Of a stretch of 64,000 nucleotides of DNA, positions 21,501 to 34,619 are shown one piece after another. The stretch's first letter is position 1, and each line of letters starts with the position of its first letter. The position numbers and the translations under genes are program-made. Location of the stretch: positions 1,023,501-1,087,500 of the forward strand of contig JAFEUB010000909.1 of assembly GCA_024529925.1 (NCBI GenBank). Direction: 5' to 3'. Below the pieces are notes generated by a model. It did no database searches and was not told the DNA's origin. It saw only the letters and a list, made by a program, of their open reading frames with translations. This DNA is from Ophthalmolycus amberensis. Taxonomy: Eukaryota > Chordata > Actinopteri > Perciformes > Zoarcidae.

Positions 21501-24500
21501 CTGGGAAGTCTACAACCGGTTCCACAAACACCTGACGAGCACAAGCCACACCCAGGTTCTCATCTGCACTGAGGCCAAACTGGTCAAACTGCTCCATCAA
21601 CCGTTGGGACAGAATTCAGAGTTTTGGTCATTCAAGACAGCCACGAGGTTGAGTCTACATAGACAACCTGGAAACTTGTGGAATTCCCAAGTTTAAGTGT
21701 TGACAGACATGGTGGAAGGTGAACATGTGACACAAGTGTGTTGGTTTTCTTCAATAACATTTCTAATTGTCTCTTACTCGAGCATGGATAACAAAGACGA
21801 GAAAAAACATTGTTGACCTGCACACACATGCTGCTTTTGGTTTTTTTAATGAGCGTGACAGTGAATACAGTTTTATTATCTTCTGCATCGATCGCCAGGT
21901 GATGTGGTGGTTCACTCTTACACGGACATCTTTAGCTTTTATCTTTTTAAACTGATTCTGCAGCTGAATCAGTTCGACGTGATGGATATATCCTTCAAAC
22001 ACACATTGTAGACCCTTCTGTCTGCTTCTCCCTGAAATAGCTTTTTAATTTTTCAAGAAATGAAGTCAAATTTATTCAGGGAATGCAGTCAGTGGCAGTG
22101 CGGAGAGCCTGACGGAGTAGCAGCAGGGGGCGTGGCGTGGCAAAGGGACTGTTAGCGTTTTTTTGGTTATATAAAATGCACATACCAACAAAAAGACAAT
22201 AGCATGTACAGTTGCATTTGCAGTCCTATTGATGGTGGAATTCAAATTCCAGTCACACAAGTCTAAGAATAATGTCTCTACAAGCAACCAACAGCAACCC
22301 CAGTGCCATAACACTGACACACAGTTACAGTTATTACATTAGTGCAGAGTAACTTCAGAAGGCCTACCTGGGTTTGACTGCAGACACTTTAGCAGTACGG
22401 TTGAGGAAGCCACCAATGGCAGACGAGGTTTGTGGCTTGCTGCTGGATTTCTGATGATCAGCTGGTCTTTCACTGCCAATATCGATGTCCTCAAACGTGC
22501 TGGAGGAGGGCTGGGAGATCGGTTTATCGGGATCTCCTGGATTGCTGCTAGGAGCTGTTGTGGGTAGCTCCTCTTTTTTCTCCTCCTTCTTTCTGATCAT
22601 TCCGAACAGAGACGACAGCCTGTCGCTCATGGAGCCCTCCTCCTGTTGTTTCAGCTCCTCGGATCTGCGTCGCTCCTCCTCCAGCTTCTGGTGTTCTGCC
22701 GCTTCCTCCTCTCTCTGTTTCTTCCTCTTCGCCTCATCTTCAAGGAAGCGTCGCTTCCTCTCCTGTTCCTCTTGGTGTCTGCGCTCCTCTTCCTCCTGCA
22801 GCCTCTTGCCTTCTACCCTGTACTTCTCCTCTTCCTCCAGCCTCTTTGCTAGAGAAAGCCTTCTCTCCTCCCCCTCCGGATGGCGCTGTTGCTCCAGTAT
22901 TGCCCTGTCCGTAGACTCGTGCTTGTGGGAGGGAACAGGCGCACTTATAAAGACATCTACAGGGACTTCTGAGGTGTGTTTGCGGACATCCTCTACAGAT
23001 CCTTGGCCTGAGCTGTTCAGACTGAGAGTAGATCCACTGTGGGGATCCGTCTCCTCTGCGTACACATGGTTGCCGTTGATGCACATGTTGTTCAGGTCAC
23101 TGTTGCTCTGCTTGGAGCGACCCAGTAGGGTGAACGCACCCAGAGAGTGCTTGCTGTCAGAGCTGCCTGTTCGCTTGTGTCCCAGGAATTTGAATTTCTT
23201 TTTAACTGTGGGAGGAGAGACAAGGAAGCATGTTTACATTGTTGACATGCAAAACAGCATTCTTTAACTTGCACTGCGCTGCAGAGGGAAGACAGAACTG
23301 TCAACAAACAGAGTATAGGAAGGTTAAGTTACCATCAGGAGAGTCCACATTCAGGCCAGATGAGCGGCTGCCACCGAGAGTGGAATTCTTCTCTGGAAGA
23401 GTCCCCAGCGTAGACATGGACTGTGAGACGTTACGCTGCAAGTTTGATTTGGGCGCAAAGAGGGTTTTGAGTTTGGATTTCTTTTTCACTCCTTGGGACT
23501 GATTGAGTGACTGTGCGTCGGCCTCTCCCTCGCTGTCTGTGAAGCCCTTGCTGGCGGAGGGAACGATAGCTGAAGCAGAGTCGGAGAAGCCATCCTTTTT
23601 CTTCCCACGGACTTTGTCCTTCAGCTTGGACATGCGGGAGCGCGGTTTGTCCTGCATAGAAAGGTCCAACATGCTCGCTGACATGTTGTTTCTCAGGAAT
23701 TGGATATCTAGCAGCACCTCGCCTCGCACCTTGTCCTGTTTTCCACTCTTGTCCACCAGCTTGAACCAACTGCAAACGACAGAAAGAAGGAATCAGGTGT
23801 TAAAGATGGAGTTTTTGGAAGAACATTGGGTTTTTCAGAGAACAAATGATAAGCTTTTTACATTTTAAACATTATAAATATCTTGTTTAACTACACTGCT
23901 ATATAGTCTATTGTAACGGTCTATAAACTTACAACTTATCCGGTCATTTAGCTGAACATTCAATTATCACATTCTGAGAAATGTCAATGAGCAACAACAT
24001 TAAAACTGCTATAGAAATACTAAATATTAATATTATTTTTCACTGTCACTGAGGTTCTTTTTTAAACCAATATCAGTCCTGATAATAACAACCAAATGTT
24101 TTCATTCATTTTAGGAGTTTTAACCCTTTAAATTAGTTTTTGAGATGATGCCACTATGTAAATGAAAAAAAACATAAATTGCATTATATTCTGTATACTA
24201 ACCACTATGCAAACATTTTATTTTTATTCTTTATATATCAGTGAATTAGCAACAATATTGATTTTGAAGCATTTCCATTTTTTATGCAATATTAAATCAA
24301 AGAATCTCACCTGTTCATTTATAGGCCATGTAAAATATCCATTATTGTGTCTATTGTATTACTCCTGTTACGCTTCAAATAATGTTTGCGTCTAACTATT
24401 ATTACCATTCAACGTTATATTCTAATAGCCTACGACCTTATTTTGCTCTAGAAATAAAGCACAACAGCACCACTTGATCTAGTCTGAGCTCATACGGTCA

Positions 24501-27500
24501 CAGACGTTTGCTTGTAGCCTCAGAAGTTCACCTCTACAAAGTAGAATACATTTGGTAAACTGGCCTGCAGAGCTCCATAATACAGCAGCAGAGACCTGAA
24601 TGAGAAACAGGATAATAGCAAACATTTGCTCCATAGAGTAAGCATGAGAAAATGGCTCAATTTGGTTGAAAATAGTAAAAACTACAGTTTTGAAGCCAGG
24701 GTTTGATAGCCTGTTATAATAGAATGTATGATCTTGTACTACAATGGCCGGATCAAAAATGTAGGTTTGAGTGGGGACATTTGAGTCCTGAAGGAGACGA
24801 GTGTCTGTGTTTTGGCTATGCAGTTTATTATAGACTTATATTAGGAGCTTAGCTTCAACTTCCAGAATTGGAAAAAATATCCCTATTGAGGGAACAAGGG
24901 TTAAAAAAATGAACACAAAAACAACATCCTGTGAATAATCTACTGGTTCTTAACAGCTCGGACTTCAGATTTATGTCTCTTTAGACCTGCGACCGATAGG
25001 CGTCATTAACGCATGTACAGCTTGTTCCTGTTCCTGTTGGGAGCAACATGCCAACCACAGCTTTGTCCGGGCTCACCCCTCATGTGCTCTCTGTTGCTCA
25101 CAATCAGTACTTATTGATGGCGGGGGAAAGGTAGGAGTGTTCTGGAGAACTCGTTCTAAAACCACGCAATTAGTGCCATTACACACTTCATGCATGTACA
25201 ATTGAAGCCTTGCCCTTGCTATTATTAGATGTACTAATAGTGTAGCAGAAGAGCCCATTATAGCAAACCTTTAAACTCGGATCCACATCACCCCTCTTTT
25301 GCATGAGAGATACATCCCTGACAATCTTCTGCAGACATGTCCACACATCCATCATCCACTCATCGTATCATTAGGCTGCTGGTCATAAACCTACCACCTC
25401 CGTGAGGTTGAGGAATGCAGAGTATGGACTGTAAACCACTCTGTGACTGTAAAAAGAATGATGAAGCATCACATCGTCCCGTACAGTTTACAGCTATGGA
25501 TCCTGCCTCACCTGCCCCCCGTCCTGTCATAGAGGTAATCATGGAATTAAAATAAATGGCCCTATTAGGAGTTCATGCATTTTCACACAGTCTAACAAGT
25601 AGTAATATTGTGTTAGTTTAGGTTTTTGTTGTGTTGACTGATGAGAATTGTAATAATGTACTCAGTACTGAGAAATGCTTTTTTACAACCTGTACCGATT
25701 TCCTCTTTGCTCATTGGGTAGAATATGATGTGGGCCCTTCTAAAGTCCAATCTAACCTTGTATGAGATAACTTGAGGTACAGCGAACATAACAGTCACTG
25801 AATTTTAATAGTTAATTAAAATACTGTTGATGCCATAGTGTGGCATTAACCAGACGGATATGTGAAGTTCATGTGGAGTTTACTGTTTACTGGAAACAAG
25901 CATGGGAGTGAACCAACATTCCTCAAACACTTTCAAACACGCAGGGAGGAGCTGCGCAGTACGTAATGTACTGAAAGTCACACTGAGCCTAATTCAAACA
26001 CGTCTCATCTCCCACCCTAGACCAAGCATGCCAAGTCAAACAATCGCTAACTAGGTCGAACCGCGAGGACAGAGAGATCACACTTCCTCGGGCCGATCAA
26101 GAGGCTATTCGTGTCTCATCGACGTCTATTACGGCAGTATGGAGACAATGAATTATTAAAGTTATTAAGAGACGGTCAGGGTGTACATGTTCTGTTTGCA
26201 TAGAAATACAGGGCTGTACCCGATACACGTCCTCACCAGTCCTGCTGGACAGGTTCCTAATTGTCAAGGGCACTTCTCTTTTCATGACTAATGATTAACA
26301 GGAGAGACTGTATTCAAACCAGAGTGGAGTCAGTCTATGAAGTAAAGAGGTGTCAATGCTGTAAAATATAGATTCCCCCAAAACATCTGTTTAACACTCA
26401 CTGACACCTCACACCAACATTTCATTTTAAAGGTTTTTAAGAATCGGGTAATAATATCAAATCTTAAAACTCATCGATAGACGAAGGTATAAGATCATAT
26501 TGTTTTAATTCTATGAAGGTGATTCTCATGTTTGGTGGATGAAAAAAGAGAAAGGATAGGAGATACTGTATCTTTAGTTCCACTGCTCTGCTCTGTGTTT
26601 ACTAAATAAATAATGTGGCTCATGTGTCTGAACAGAAATAATAACCTGAACCTGTCCAACAACTGTCCAACATGTAACTCAACAGACGCATACATTGGTT
26701 GAAAGAGAATTATTCCGCTTAATAAAATGTATTCATTTTTTGTCTCCAAACTGTAAGAATGTGTTGCTTTTTGGTAAGTAATTGTAATCTGAATATCTTT
26801 GGGTTTTGGACCATGGGTTGGACGAAATAAGTGATTTGTAGATGTTAACTTGGGTTTAAGGAAATTGTATGGACCAAACAAATGAGTGACGGAGGAAACG
26901 ATGGAGGAAATTGATCAATATTGTAATTAATAGTTAGCTGCAGCCATACAAAAATGATCTGTTCCTGGTAACACTTCATGAAAATAACCTCTTTGTTATA
27001 AAATGCACTCAAAGCAAACTTTTAAACCGCTTCACATCAAACCTGTATTCATAATCAATCTTAACGTCTGTTCATTTGTGACAATAAATGACTCCTTTTC
27101 TCATACAAGCTCAGATGTACCCGCATCGTGTAACCTATTTTCTTCTTGAATACACTGCATTGTGTTTAGAGGCAACGGCAAAGCTCCCTTTCAGCTGGAT
27201 AACAAAGTCCTCGATGTCACACCCTTTATCAGCAGGACAGTAATCCAACACCACGCGCTTCAAGGCGAAGACACACATCCCATAGCCTGCATGTTGGATC
27301 TTAAAGGAGATAGAGGGACTGAGCCGAGCAGTGAAGGAGTTCAGGACAGCTCATGGAACGACCTTTGCCATTAAAGTGTCTGAAACTTACCGAGCAAACA
27401 CGAGATAACGTTTCAGATATGACGGTACAATAACCAAGTCAATGACGTCACACTAGTATCAAAGCTGCCCGAAGTAGATCAACCTCACTCAGTCTTTACG

Positions 27501-28870
27501 AAAGGTCACATTTAGAAGTCTATATGTTTAACCATCTCTATCTTTAAAAATAGTCTTACGTAAAAGGGTGTGTGTTATCCAAATTTAAAGAACTATTCAA
27601 TGTTTGTTTTTGATTCCTGTCACACCCATGCTACGTCAAACCATGCGTCATTGTTCCAAATATCTGGGTGTGAGTTGAGCAGACGCATTTGTTAGTCAGT
27701 GAAGCTAGTAAACAGCCCCGAGGAACGTGCAAGATTAACAGCAGCAGTGTGAGATGCCAGCTGGCTGCTACAAAGTTATGAAGTAAAAGTCTCAGCCAAA
27801 GATTTAAAGTTAATTCAACAGAGAGAATAAACAGAGGAAAGTGTTGAGATTAGAATAATCCTGGACTGTTTACCCACAATCTCCAGAGTTTTCTGTTTTT
27901 CTCCACAGACACTGATAACAGGAAGAAGAGGTTCCACCACGTTGTTATCGTTTAAGGTTAATCGTGTTGTTCGAGACTGGTTTAAGTGTTCTGCATTTTA
28001 AGTAAAAGGTGTCTTCAAAAGACTGCATTGTTCATTTGTGTCTCTACTTGTCCCTGAAGTTACACTTGGCTTAATTAGATGGATAGATAACTTTGCTGCA
28101 TTTCACACTTCATGCATACGTGCAGTTAGATATTCCAACATTAACAACAAGATACATTTGCTGAATCATTCACAAGGTTTAGCAGCAATTGTTTTGAGCA
28201 GTCCTGCTTCTTCCAGGTCTGCTTAGCAATAACCCCTAAGGAGCAGAGAGTATGGTTAAATGAAGATCAATAAAGACCCAGGGATATGATGGGGTCAGGG
28301 ACCAACGTAATGTTTGTTTACCACCTATATTATATTTCAGATTGAGACCCACACACTCACACTGTGGACCACTTTCGTCTGTAAAGTTTGCAGAGACCTT
28401 CTGTGGTGATACCGCATTGTAAACAAACTGGAACTACGGTTGAAGCTGGATTTGTGGATCAGTTTAAGGAACACGCAATAGTGTGAAACAGGTTCGGCCC
28501 ACACATCAGTAGTCACTTACTCTGTCTTCTTGCCGGGGTTGTTGTCATGCAGATCCAGTAAGTTCACCACAGCTTGACCCAGAAACTTGTCGAGCCCCAC
28601 CTGAGCCCGGTGCATCGCTATGATGTACAGCGTGCAGCGGTCCGCGTTGCCCGAGTGGAAGAGCGGCAGGTCAAACGAAGCCTCTTCTTTCCACACCGGG
28701 TCGACACATTTCTCAGACACAGAGGTAGAAAACTTGTCTTTGGCCACCTGGATGATGGCGTAGGCGTCGTTGGTGCCATTTTTACCCTTGGCACGCAGGT
28801 TCCGAGCCTGGTGCACAGTTACGTGGACACTCGTAGGGAACCACTGCTGGCTCTGGTCGGCCAGAGACAT
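18367..28870 (-). CDS. rab11fip1: rab11fip1, Rab11 family-interacting protein 1 (class I)
   Basis: Six coding exons on the minus strand: 28870-28521, 23769-23333, 23205-22368, 20917-19163, 18852-18750 and 18570-18367 (stop 18369-18367). They total 3687 nt and 1228 aa, and all junctions are GT-AG and in phase. Domains in order: an N-terminal C2 (about 10-125; SVHVTVHQARNLRAKG, NDAYAIIQV, LDKFLGQA), a linker with MRNNM-like and KTL.A.KSNLQ motifs and the conserved CINGNHVY block, an E/K/R-rich predicted coiled coil, a long disordered region with DPF and DPW motifs, and a C-terminal FIP Rab-binding helix (ELEEYIDNLLVRV). Family role: the C2 domain binds phospholipids, the C-terminal helix dimerises and binds Rab11/Rab25 on recycling endosomes, and DPF/DPW motifs commonly bind adaptor ears. 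Length is close to the human long isoform (about 1280 aa). Confidence 0.95.
19163..20917 (-). CDS. rab11fip1: rab11fip1 exon 4, large frame-neutral cassette exon
   Basis: 1755 bp (585 codons) flanked by phase-2 introns on both sides, so skipping it keeps frame: exon 3 ...VKP(AG) joins exon 5 (G)PHPVKPMS either way. The product is low-complexity, Ser/Pro/Thr/Gln-rich and probably disordered, with repeated DPF (LDPFPS, VDPFST) and DPW motifs and many SP/TP sites. The arrangement matches the long versus short isoforms I know for human RAB11FIP1. Confidence 0.9.
20918..22367 (-). other. rab11fip1 intron 3
   Basis: 1450 bp bounded by donor AG|GTAGGC and acceptor CTTGGCAG. I recognise no repeat, RNA or coding exon in it. 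Confidence 0.7.
22368..23205 (-). CDS. rab11fip1: rab11fip1 exon 3 (CINGNHVY block and coiled coil)
   Basis: Encodes the conserved CINGNHVY segment, then roughly 90 residues dominated by E, K, R and Q (about 22570-22870), a predicted charged helix or coiled coil. It ends SAVKPR with the Arg codon split (AG|). The charged tract makes the opposite strand look open as a Ser/Leu-rich frame, which is a shadow. Confidence 0.9.
23770..28520 (-). other. rab11fip1 intron 1
   Basis: About 4.75 kb bounded by donor GTAAGTGA (28520-) and acceptor GTCGTTTGCAG (ending at 23770). It is AT-rich and contains no exon or clearly recognisable transposon; small open frames such as 27162-27374 resemble nothing known. 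Confidence 0.7.
28521..28870 (-). CDS. rab11fip1: rab11fip1 exon 1 (C2 domain)
   Basis: Starts at ATG 28870-28868 with MSLADQSQQWFP, an N-terminus resembling human RAB11FIP1 (MSL...). It encodes 116 codons plus two bases of C2 domain, ending at the donor GA|GTAAGT. The split codon joins the next exon to give KTDWFKLVDKSGK, the expected end of the C2 domain. Confidence 0.93.
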
Positions 28871-29330
28871 CTCCGGAAGCCTGCTAAGCTTTTACCAAAA
28901 GTTAATCCGAGTTGTCTTGTCAAAGAGTTTACTACTGCGGGCTGTTGGCCAACCTCTTGCTGAACTCTTGCCTACCTTCGCCGTACTCTGCAGCTGTAGG
29001 TTTAGGTTACCAGGCTTCACTCCAGGAAGCTCAGGTTGATGTCGTAATGTTGCCTCTTCGTAACGCTATATCTAAGACTCTAATAACACTTGAGTTGAGT
29101 TAACACTAAGTTAACCAACTTAACGTTAGCACCGACCAACCAGGGAAATTACTGCGGTGCGACTAATTTCTTTACGAAGCTTTTCATTAAAAACAGTTTC
29201 GTTGTTTTGCCTCCGCAGTGTAAAACACTTCACTTCCCTGATGTTAAGAGTTCCCGCCCATACTCTTCATTGCGCCGTCTGATTGGCTAATATTTCAGTC
29301 CGTTTTTTAACTCCGTCAGTGATTGGACAG
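28871..29330 (-). promoter_or_regulatory. rab11fip1 5' UTR and promoter region
   Basis: Directly upstream of the start codon on the minus strand. Two CCAAT boxes (CCAATC on the minus strand, seen as GATTGG at 29281-29286 and 29321-29326) and a TTCCCGCC E2F-like site near 29251 lie 0.38-0.46 kb from the ATG. No TATA box is evident, as expected for a housekeeping-type promoter. The transcription start is not defined. Confidence 0.45.
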
Positions 29331-31112
29331 ATGCGGAGGAGGTCGCTGAGACGTCGCTGACCCATAAATAAACCACTGATCAGTTTATTCTGGCAAAAAT
29401 TAATAGAATACTTTAATTAACAGGACAACAAATTACACTGTACTGAGTTCAGTGATACCAATTCAGCACTTACAGGATGGAGGATCGCCCAAATGGTCAG
29501 ACAAATGTATGGGGCTTCTTGAAAAATATTACTGCAGTAAAGCCAGATTTAAAAACTAGATCCTGTGTAGGAAATTAAATAACAATAGAAAATAAAAAAA
29601 GCAGGCATATGGATATGCAAGTATACAAATCTCCATTTTTTTTTATTTCATGAGGATTGTTTTGGTTCACCAGAATTAGTAAGAGGATATGTTGTTTGCA
29701 GAAGCTGCAGGAACATTATGTTCAGGTTATGACTGATACAATTATGTCAGATGACTTAAATGTGAACCCATGAATGCATCCAGTCATCCATAACGAATCA
29801 GGATGAAATCACTTCATCTTTTGTCTCTCACCGACATCTTAGTATCCACATCTTGATGTGTCCACCGGGCTTTCATCAAGATGGTAACCAGCAAATTGAT
29901 TAAGAGGAATATTCCTTTAGCAGTTGATCATTACTGGGGTGAAGTTAAGGCAAAATATTGAACATTTGCATTGTTGTTTATTGTAGGCCTGTGCAATATG
30001 AAAAAAGTAGCTTACCCTCCACAGACTCAATGTTTTAGTAGAATAACATTCAGTTACAGAATGTACTAAAAGCAGGTGTTCACAGAGATGAGTGTAATAA
30101 CACCAGATGCATGAAGTACCTGAACACAATGACATCAAAATATACTGAATCATGAACGAGACAAATCTATCTCAATGTTTATATTTGTCAACGAGAGGCT
30201 CAGTACAAGTCACTGTCACGTGGAATAGATTATCATTTTCATGTGTACATCCTGAATACATCCTGATTGGGGCTGATCAAAAAGCGCACACCTCACACAG
30301 AATATATGCTCAACAGACTGACCATACTAACACCCGACAGTAACAACAAACTATTAAATCTATGGATTTCATGAAGACTTCCTCACGAAGAACAAAGGGA
30401 AAAAACAGTGACAATGAGCTGCATTTAGAAACACTATTTCCTGTTCATGTAATTTCCTGAATTGCAAGTGTATAAAATTGCCTAATAAGCAGAAGTATGG
30501 CCAAGGGGCATTTGTAAGTCTACTCAAATGTGAAGGCAACATTCTGATTTACTTTATTCAAAAAGCTTATGATCTGCATGCTGTGATGTTTTTTTGGTCA
30601 GGCCTCTGATGCGTGAAAAGTATTCTGTGGATACTCATTGAGACATTTTTAATACCAACAACACCTCTGAATAAATAATAGTGTGACGGATTACTCTTAT
30701 GTCATTGTGGGTTGGACGCATTTGTCATTGAAAAACCTGCGAGATGTGTCAGACTTGCAAGGCTGACACATCTCAGATCCCTGACAATAACTGAAAAGTG
30801 TCTCTGCCACCCAGGAGGGGGCAGTCATTCCTGCATTAGACCAGAAATGGACTTCTGCTGGAAGTGAAAATTGAATCAAGTGACTGGGTAGAAAAAAGCC
30901 AATCATTTTTCCCCTCTGGTTTTTATTCCTTCTGAATGCATTAGATAAGGGGAGCTGTGTCAGTGCTGATGGGAGCTTAGCAAAAAAAAATAAAAGAAAC
31001 ACTTAGCATATATTCAAAAGTCTCGATAGCTTTTTTAATTCACTCACAAATTCTGTACAGCCACAGTCATGCAATTGCCCTCCTATTGTCTATGCATACA
31101 CACACGCACACG

Positions 31113-31187
<75 letters not shown>

Positions 31188-31671
31188 CATATAAAAGCAT
31201 GTAACCCACACAAACAATTACTTGAAGCAAACAAAAGGGTGAAAGGTTGTCCACAGATTAAATGCATATAGCTGTACTTTGGAACTGGATCATCTTGCAC
31301 TCCATTTCATGCTATAGTTGATATGCATAGAAAAATCACAACTACAACAGTAAAGCTTTCATTAGACATCCAAAATCAACATCATATGCCAATTCCAGAG
31401 ATATCTTGTAATTTGTGAAATGATTCAAAATAAATGAGTATCTTATCTTTGAGAATGACAGTGAAAAACCTGCCTCATTTTTTTTTTTACCATTTCACAG
31501 CAAACTCTTTCAATGCTACAGAGGCAAAAAGTACCAGTTTAGCGTCCTGGATGCCTTAATGATTTTATATCTTAAATTATATAATTATTATAATCAAGAG
31601 ACCGTTAAAAACATAACCCAATCATTTTAGTCCATTAAGGCCATGCATAGAAGTTCACATATAAGTCTAGG
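29331..31671. other. adgra2-rab11fip1 spacer, including the adgra2 3' UTR
   Basis: About 2.3 kb with no coding exon. It carries the adgra2 3' UTR on the minus strand (candidate AATAAA seen as TTTATT at 30553-30558) and the long (CA)n at 31097-31184. BRF2, which I recall lying here in human, is absent: no TFIIB-like exon is visible on either strand. Confidence 0.55.
31097..31184. repeat. (CA)n microsatellite, about 88 bp
   Basis: Pure CA for most of its length, with CG interruptions at the left end (CACACGCACACGCACG). It lies about 490 bp beyond the adgra2 stop, so it is probably in the 3' UTR, where the RNA would read (UG)n. Confidence 0.95.
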
Positions 31672-34619
31672 TTACACTGTGGTTTCACTTTTCCACAAAC
31701 CACTCTTCATTCCAACGGAGCTCTGGGATTGGTCTGTGCCACTCATGTCCTGTTCCAGCTCGACCACTGTCTTTTTGAGGGTGCCATTCGGGGCAGCGGC
31801 CCCAGGCACAGTGGTGGTGACACTGTTCAAAGGGTAGGAGCAGCGCTTAGTGTCTCGCTCCAGCTTCAAATTGTCTCTGCTGGCGCATCGTCTCTGAGCG
31901 CCGTGCATGGCTGCTCTGCTGGCCATAGAAGGCAGCAGGGGGAAGGGTTTGCGACTCCCGCTGCTGCCTCCATCACTTCCCTCTGAGGGGCTGGTCGGCA
32001 CCGACTGTCCAGGGCGTTTCCCGTTGGTAAGCGGGCTGGCCTGGTTCTCCGAAAGGCTATGGTGGATGCTGCCATTCTCACTCGTGGCCTGTTTGTGAGC
32101 AACATGTGAAGAACTGAGGTGCTCTAAACCATTGGGTCCTAATGCTCCCAGGCTGCCCCCACCACTAGCAGTCCTTAGAGCTTTGAGACGATAGTGACCT
32201 CTGCCCTCACTCCGATGGTGATACTGGCTGCTTCCTTGTTTAGTTCTGCTAATCACTTTTCTTCTCTGGGGATGCACTGGGGCTGCAGAGTTAATAATGG
32301 GCAGAACATTGTTTGTTGGCTTGGTGGTGTTGTCAGCACTGGTGCTGGTGTTGTTGCCCACAGGGGCACGTGAAGTGTTGTTTGGAGTGTCTTGTGCCAC
32401 CTGCAACAGGTTGGTGAGCTTGGAGGGCCCGGGGCCCACACTGCTGATTCCACTTGGCGTGGATGATGACCGCGCTGATGAGGAGTTATGAGAGTCAACT
32501 GGTGGATGGCAGTTGATGAAAAGTTGCGATCCCTGCTCAGAGGTCTGCACTCCACTCCCGGTCGTGCAGGTGTGCGTGTAAGTAGACATAGGATGGGAGC
32601 GGCGGTAGCCTGGGCAACACGCCATCCATGAGGCCTGCACATCCAGACGTCGAAAGCAGTGGTGCACCACCAGAAACACCCCCAGAGCTGTGGCAGCCAT
32701 CCCATAGAGACAGCTAAACAACAAGCTAGTGTGCCCTGTCAGCCACATTGCCATTGCTCCACAACACCACAGAACCACAAACAGGAAGTGGGTTGACACC
32801 AGCACCAAGAACTGCGTCTTCAGCGAGTACTGGTCCTCTGGCACGACAACAGGGTTCATAGGTCCCACCGCTGAGTCTGTGGAGAGGAGGCTAGTGCTTC
32901 CTGCCAGTGCAGGCTGGCTTTCGGTCACAGGAGTGGACAGGGTGGTTCCTGTGCATTCTTTGGCCACACGGTGCCTCAGGCGAAACACAGTGCACAGGAA
33001 ATAGATCCAGGTCACCAACACCACTAGGCCAGCAGGGACAAAGAAAGACCCGAGACTGGGGCGCCACACCAGCCAGCAGCTGCAAGAGGCAGAAAAAGAG
33101 TCAGGAGGGTCAATGCAAAACAAGGACACGTCTGTGTGTTCAACATGGTACACGGAATTATTCACTTCAGCACCAAAACAACACAAAGTAAAGGCCCAAA
33201 TGGTTCAAGGAAGAAAAAAAAGAGAAGCACTTACTAAAGGCTGTTGTCGCCGTAGTTGTTGACATTGACAGCTGCAGTGATTCCACAAATGATAAGGGGA
33301 ACTCCACCAGCTATCAAATAGAACCTTGAATAATAGAGAAACATATATCAAACACAAGTTCCCAGCTGCAGCTTGAGAAATAAGAGCAGTTCTTGTTTGT
33401 GCCACAGGATGCTATGTGACCTTTGGCTGTTACAATGTTTTTAAATTGTGCGTGTCCGTGTCATTTTCCTTTTTCTGTTTTTATGTCTCTCTGGCTGTCT
33501 ATAATCTGAACAGAGCTGTGTGATCCTTCACTCTCATAGTGGGCAGAGTGTTACAAGGGTCAGTATAGGCTCCAGAAGCCTGGGATTTATTGCAGCCTGA
33601 TCCCGTGTGACTGAGTGGGCAACAAAGGGGTAGCGGGAGGGTCAGCGAGGTCAGTGTATGATCGCAGCTTCAGGATCACAGGGGGAGGAGAAATAGAAGG
33701 GGCTATTTGAAAAGACAGTGCACCCCCTGAATCATCCTGCTCAGATTCATGACGACCCCTCTGCTTCTGTTATGTTGGTTTCATACATTCCTCCCCCACT
33801 CCGAGTTCATACTGGTTTATAGCTTTTTTTTGCCTGACAGCAATACTCTGTAATGTCACTCCAAGGTTTTCTCAAAAACAGAGGGACTGTAGTTGTTGGG
33901 CACAATGACCCACTTTGATGGTGCACAGTTTGGGTGGCCGTGCAAAAGCCCTACCGCATCTGTCTAAAACATAAACCATATTGACAGCAAAGAACAATCT
34001 CACAGTGCAGGAAGTGGGTGAAGGTGAGTTGTGGCTTGCTCACTGACCTGAGCATAGGTCGCTGAGTAGGTGGAGCAGGAGACTCTCCCTCCGGCTCCCG
34101 TGGTATTCTCCACAGAGCCTCTTTGTAAATGACCCTGGCACTGACTCCAATCCACAGCAGGGTCGACAGCGAGGAGTAGTGCAGGGCGATGCCCACCTGT
34201 CACATTTCACAGTCAGGTAAGACATCAAGCTTAAACACGCCACCAGTAGAAATGAGGGGACTGTATAAAGGCATTACTTACTGCTTGACAAACCACTGGG
34301 TAGCTGGTCAGGCTTATGCCTCCTGCGTAAATGGCCGTTGTCATGGCGATGTGAAAGCAGGTATTCAGTAACGTGTGCCAGCTTTTTCTTGATATGTGAA
34401 TAGAACTGCAGGGACACAGAGCTAAACAATCAGGAAAGGAAGCAAATAACAAAGAGCGGCATAAAGTCATTTTCAGCGTAAACTGCAGTACCTGTGGTGT
34501 AGTATGTGTGTGATGATGATGGTGAAGAGGCAGAGGAGCAGCACTGCAGTGCAGGCATAGACAACAGGGTGGAGCACCCTTACAGAGATGGGTGTGGAGT
34601 TGGGGAAGTCAGGCACCTC
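31672..34619 (-). CDS. adgra2: adgra2 seven-transmembrane region and tail
   Basis: TM1 is in exon 34619-34492 (YACTAVLLLCLFTIII), TM2 in 34405-34282, TM3 in 34196-34048 (LHYSSLSTLLWIGV) and TM4 in 33324-33235 (LIAGGVPLIICGITAAVN). TM5-TM7 and a cytoplasmic tail of roughly 300 residues are in the last exon, 33079-31672. Conserved tail islands: GPSKLTNLLQ, RLKALR, PSEGSD, CASRDNLK, SYPLNS and GLWKSETTV. The tail is Ser/Asn/Gly-rich elsewhere. Confidence 0.94.

Noticed and set aside
22485..23267. 260-codon Ser/Leu/Phe-rich plus-strand frame
   Set aside because: Shadow of the E/K/R-rich coiled-coil exon of rab11fip1, which explains its odd composition.
31067..31300. Cys-Val repeat protein on either strand of the (CA)n
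   Set aside because: Pure microsatellite translation.
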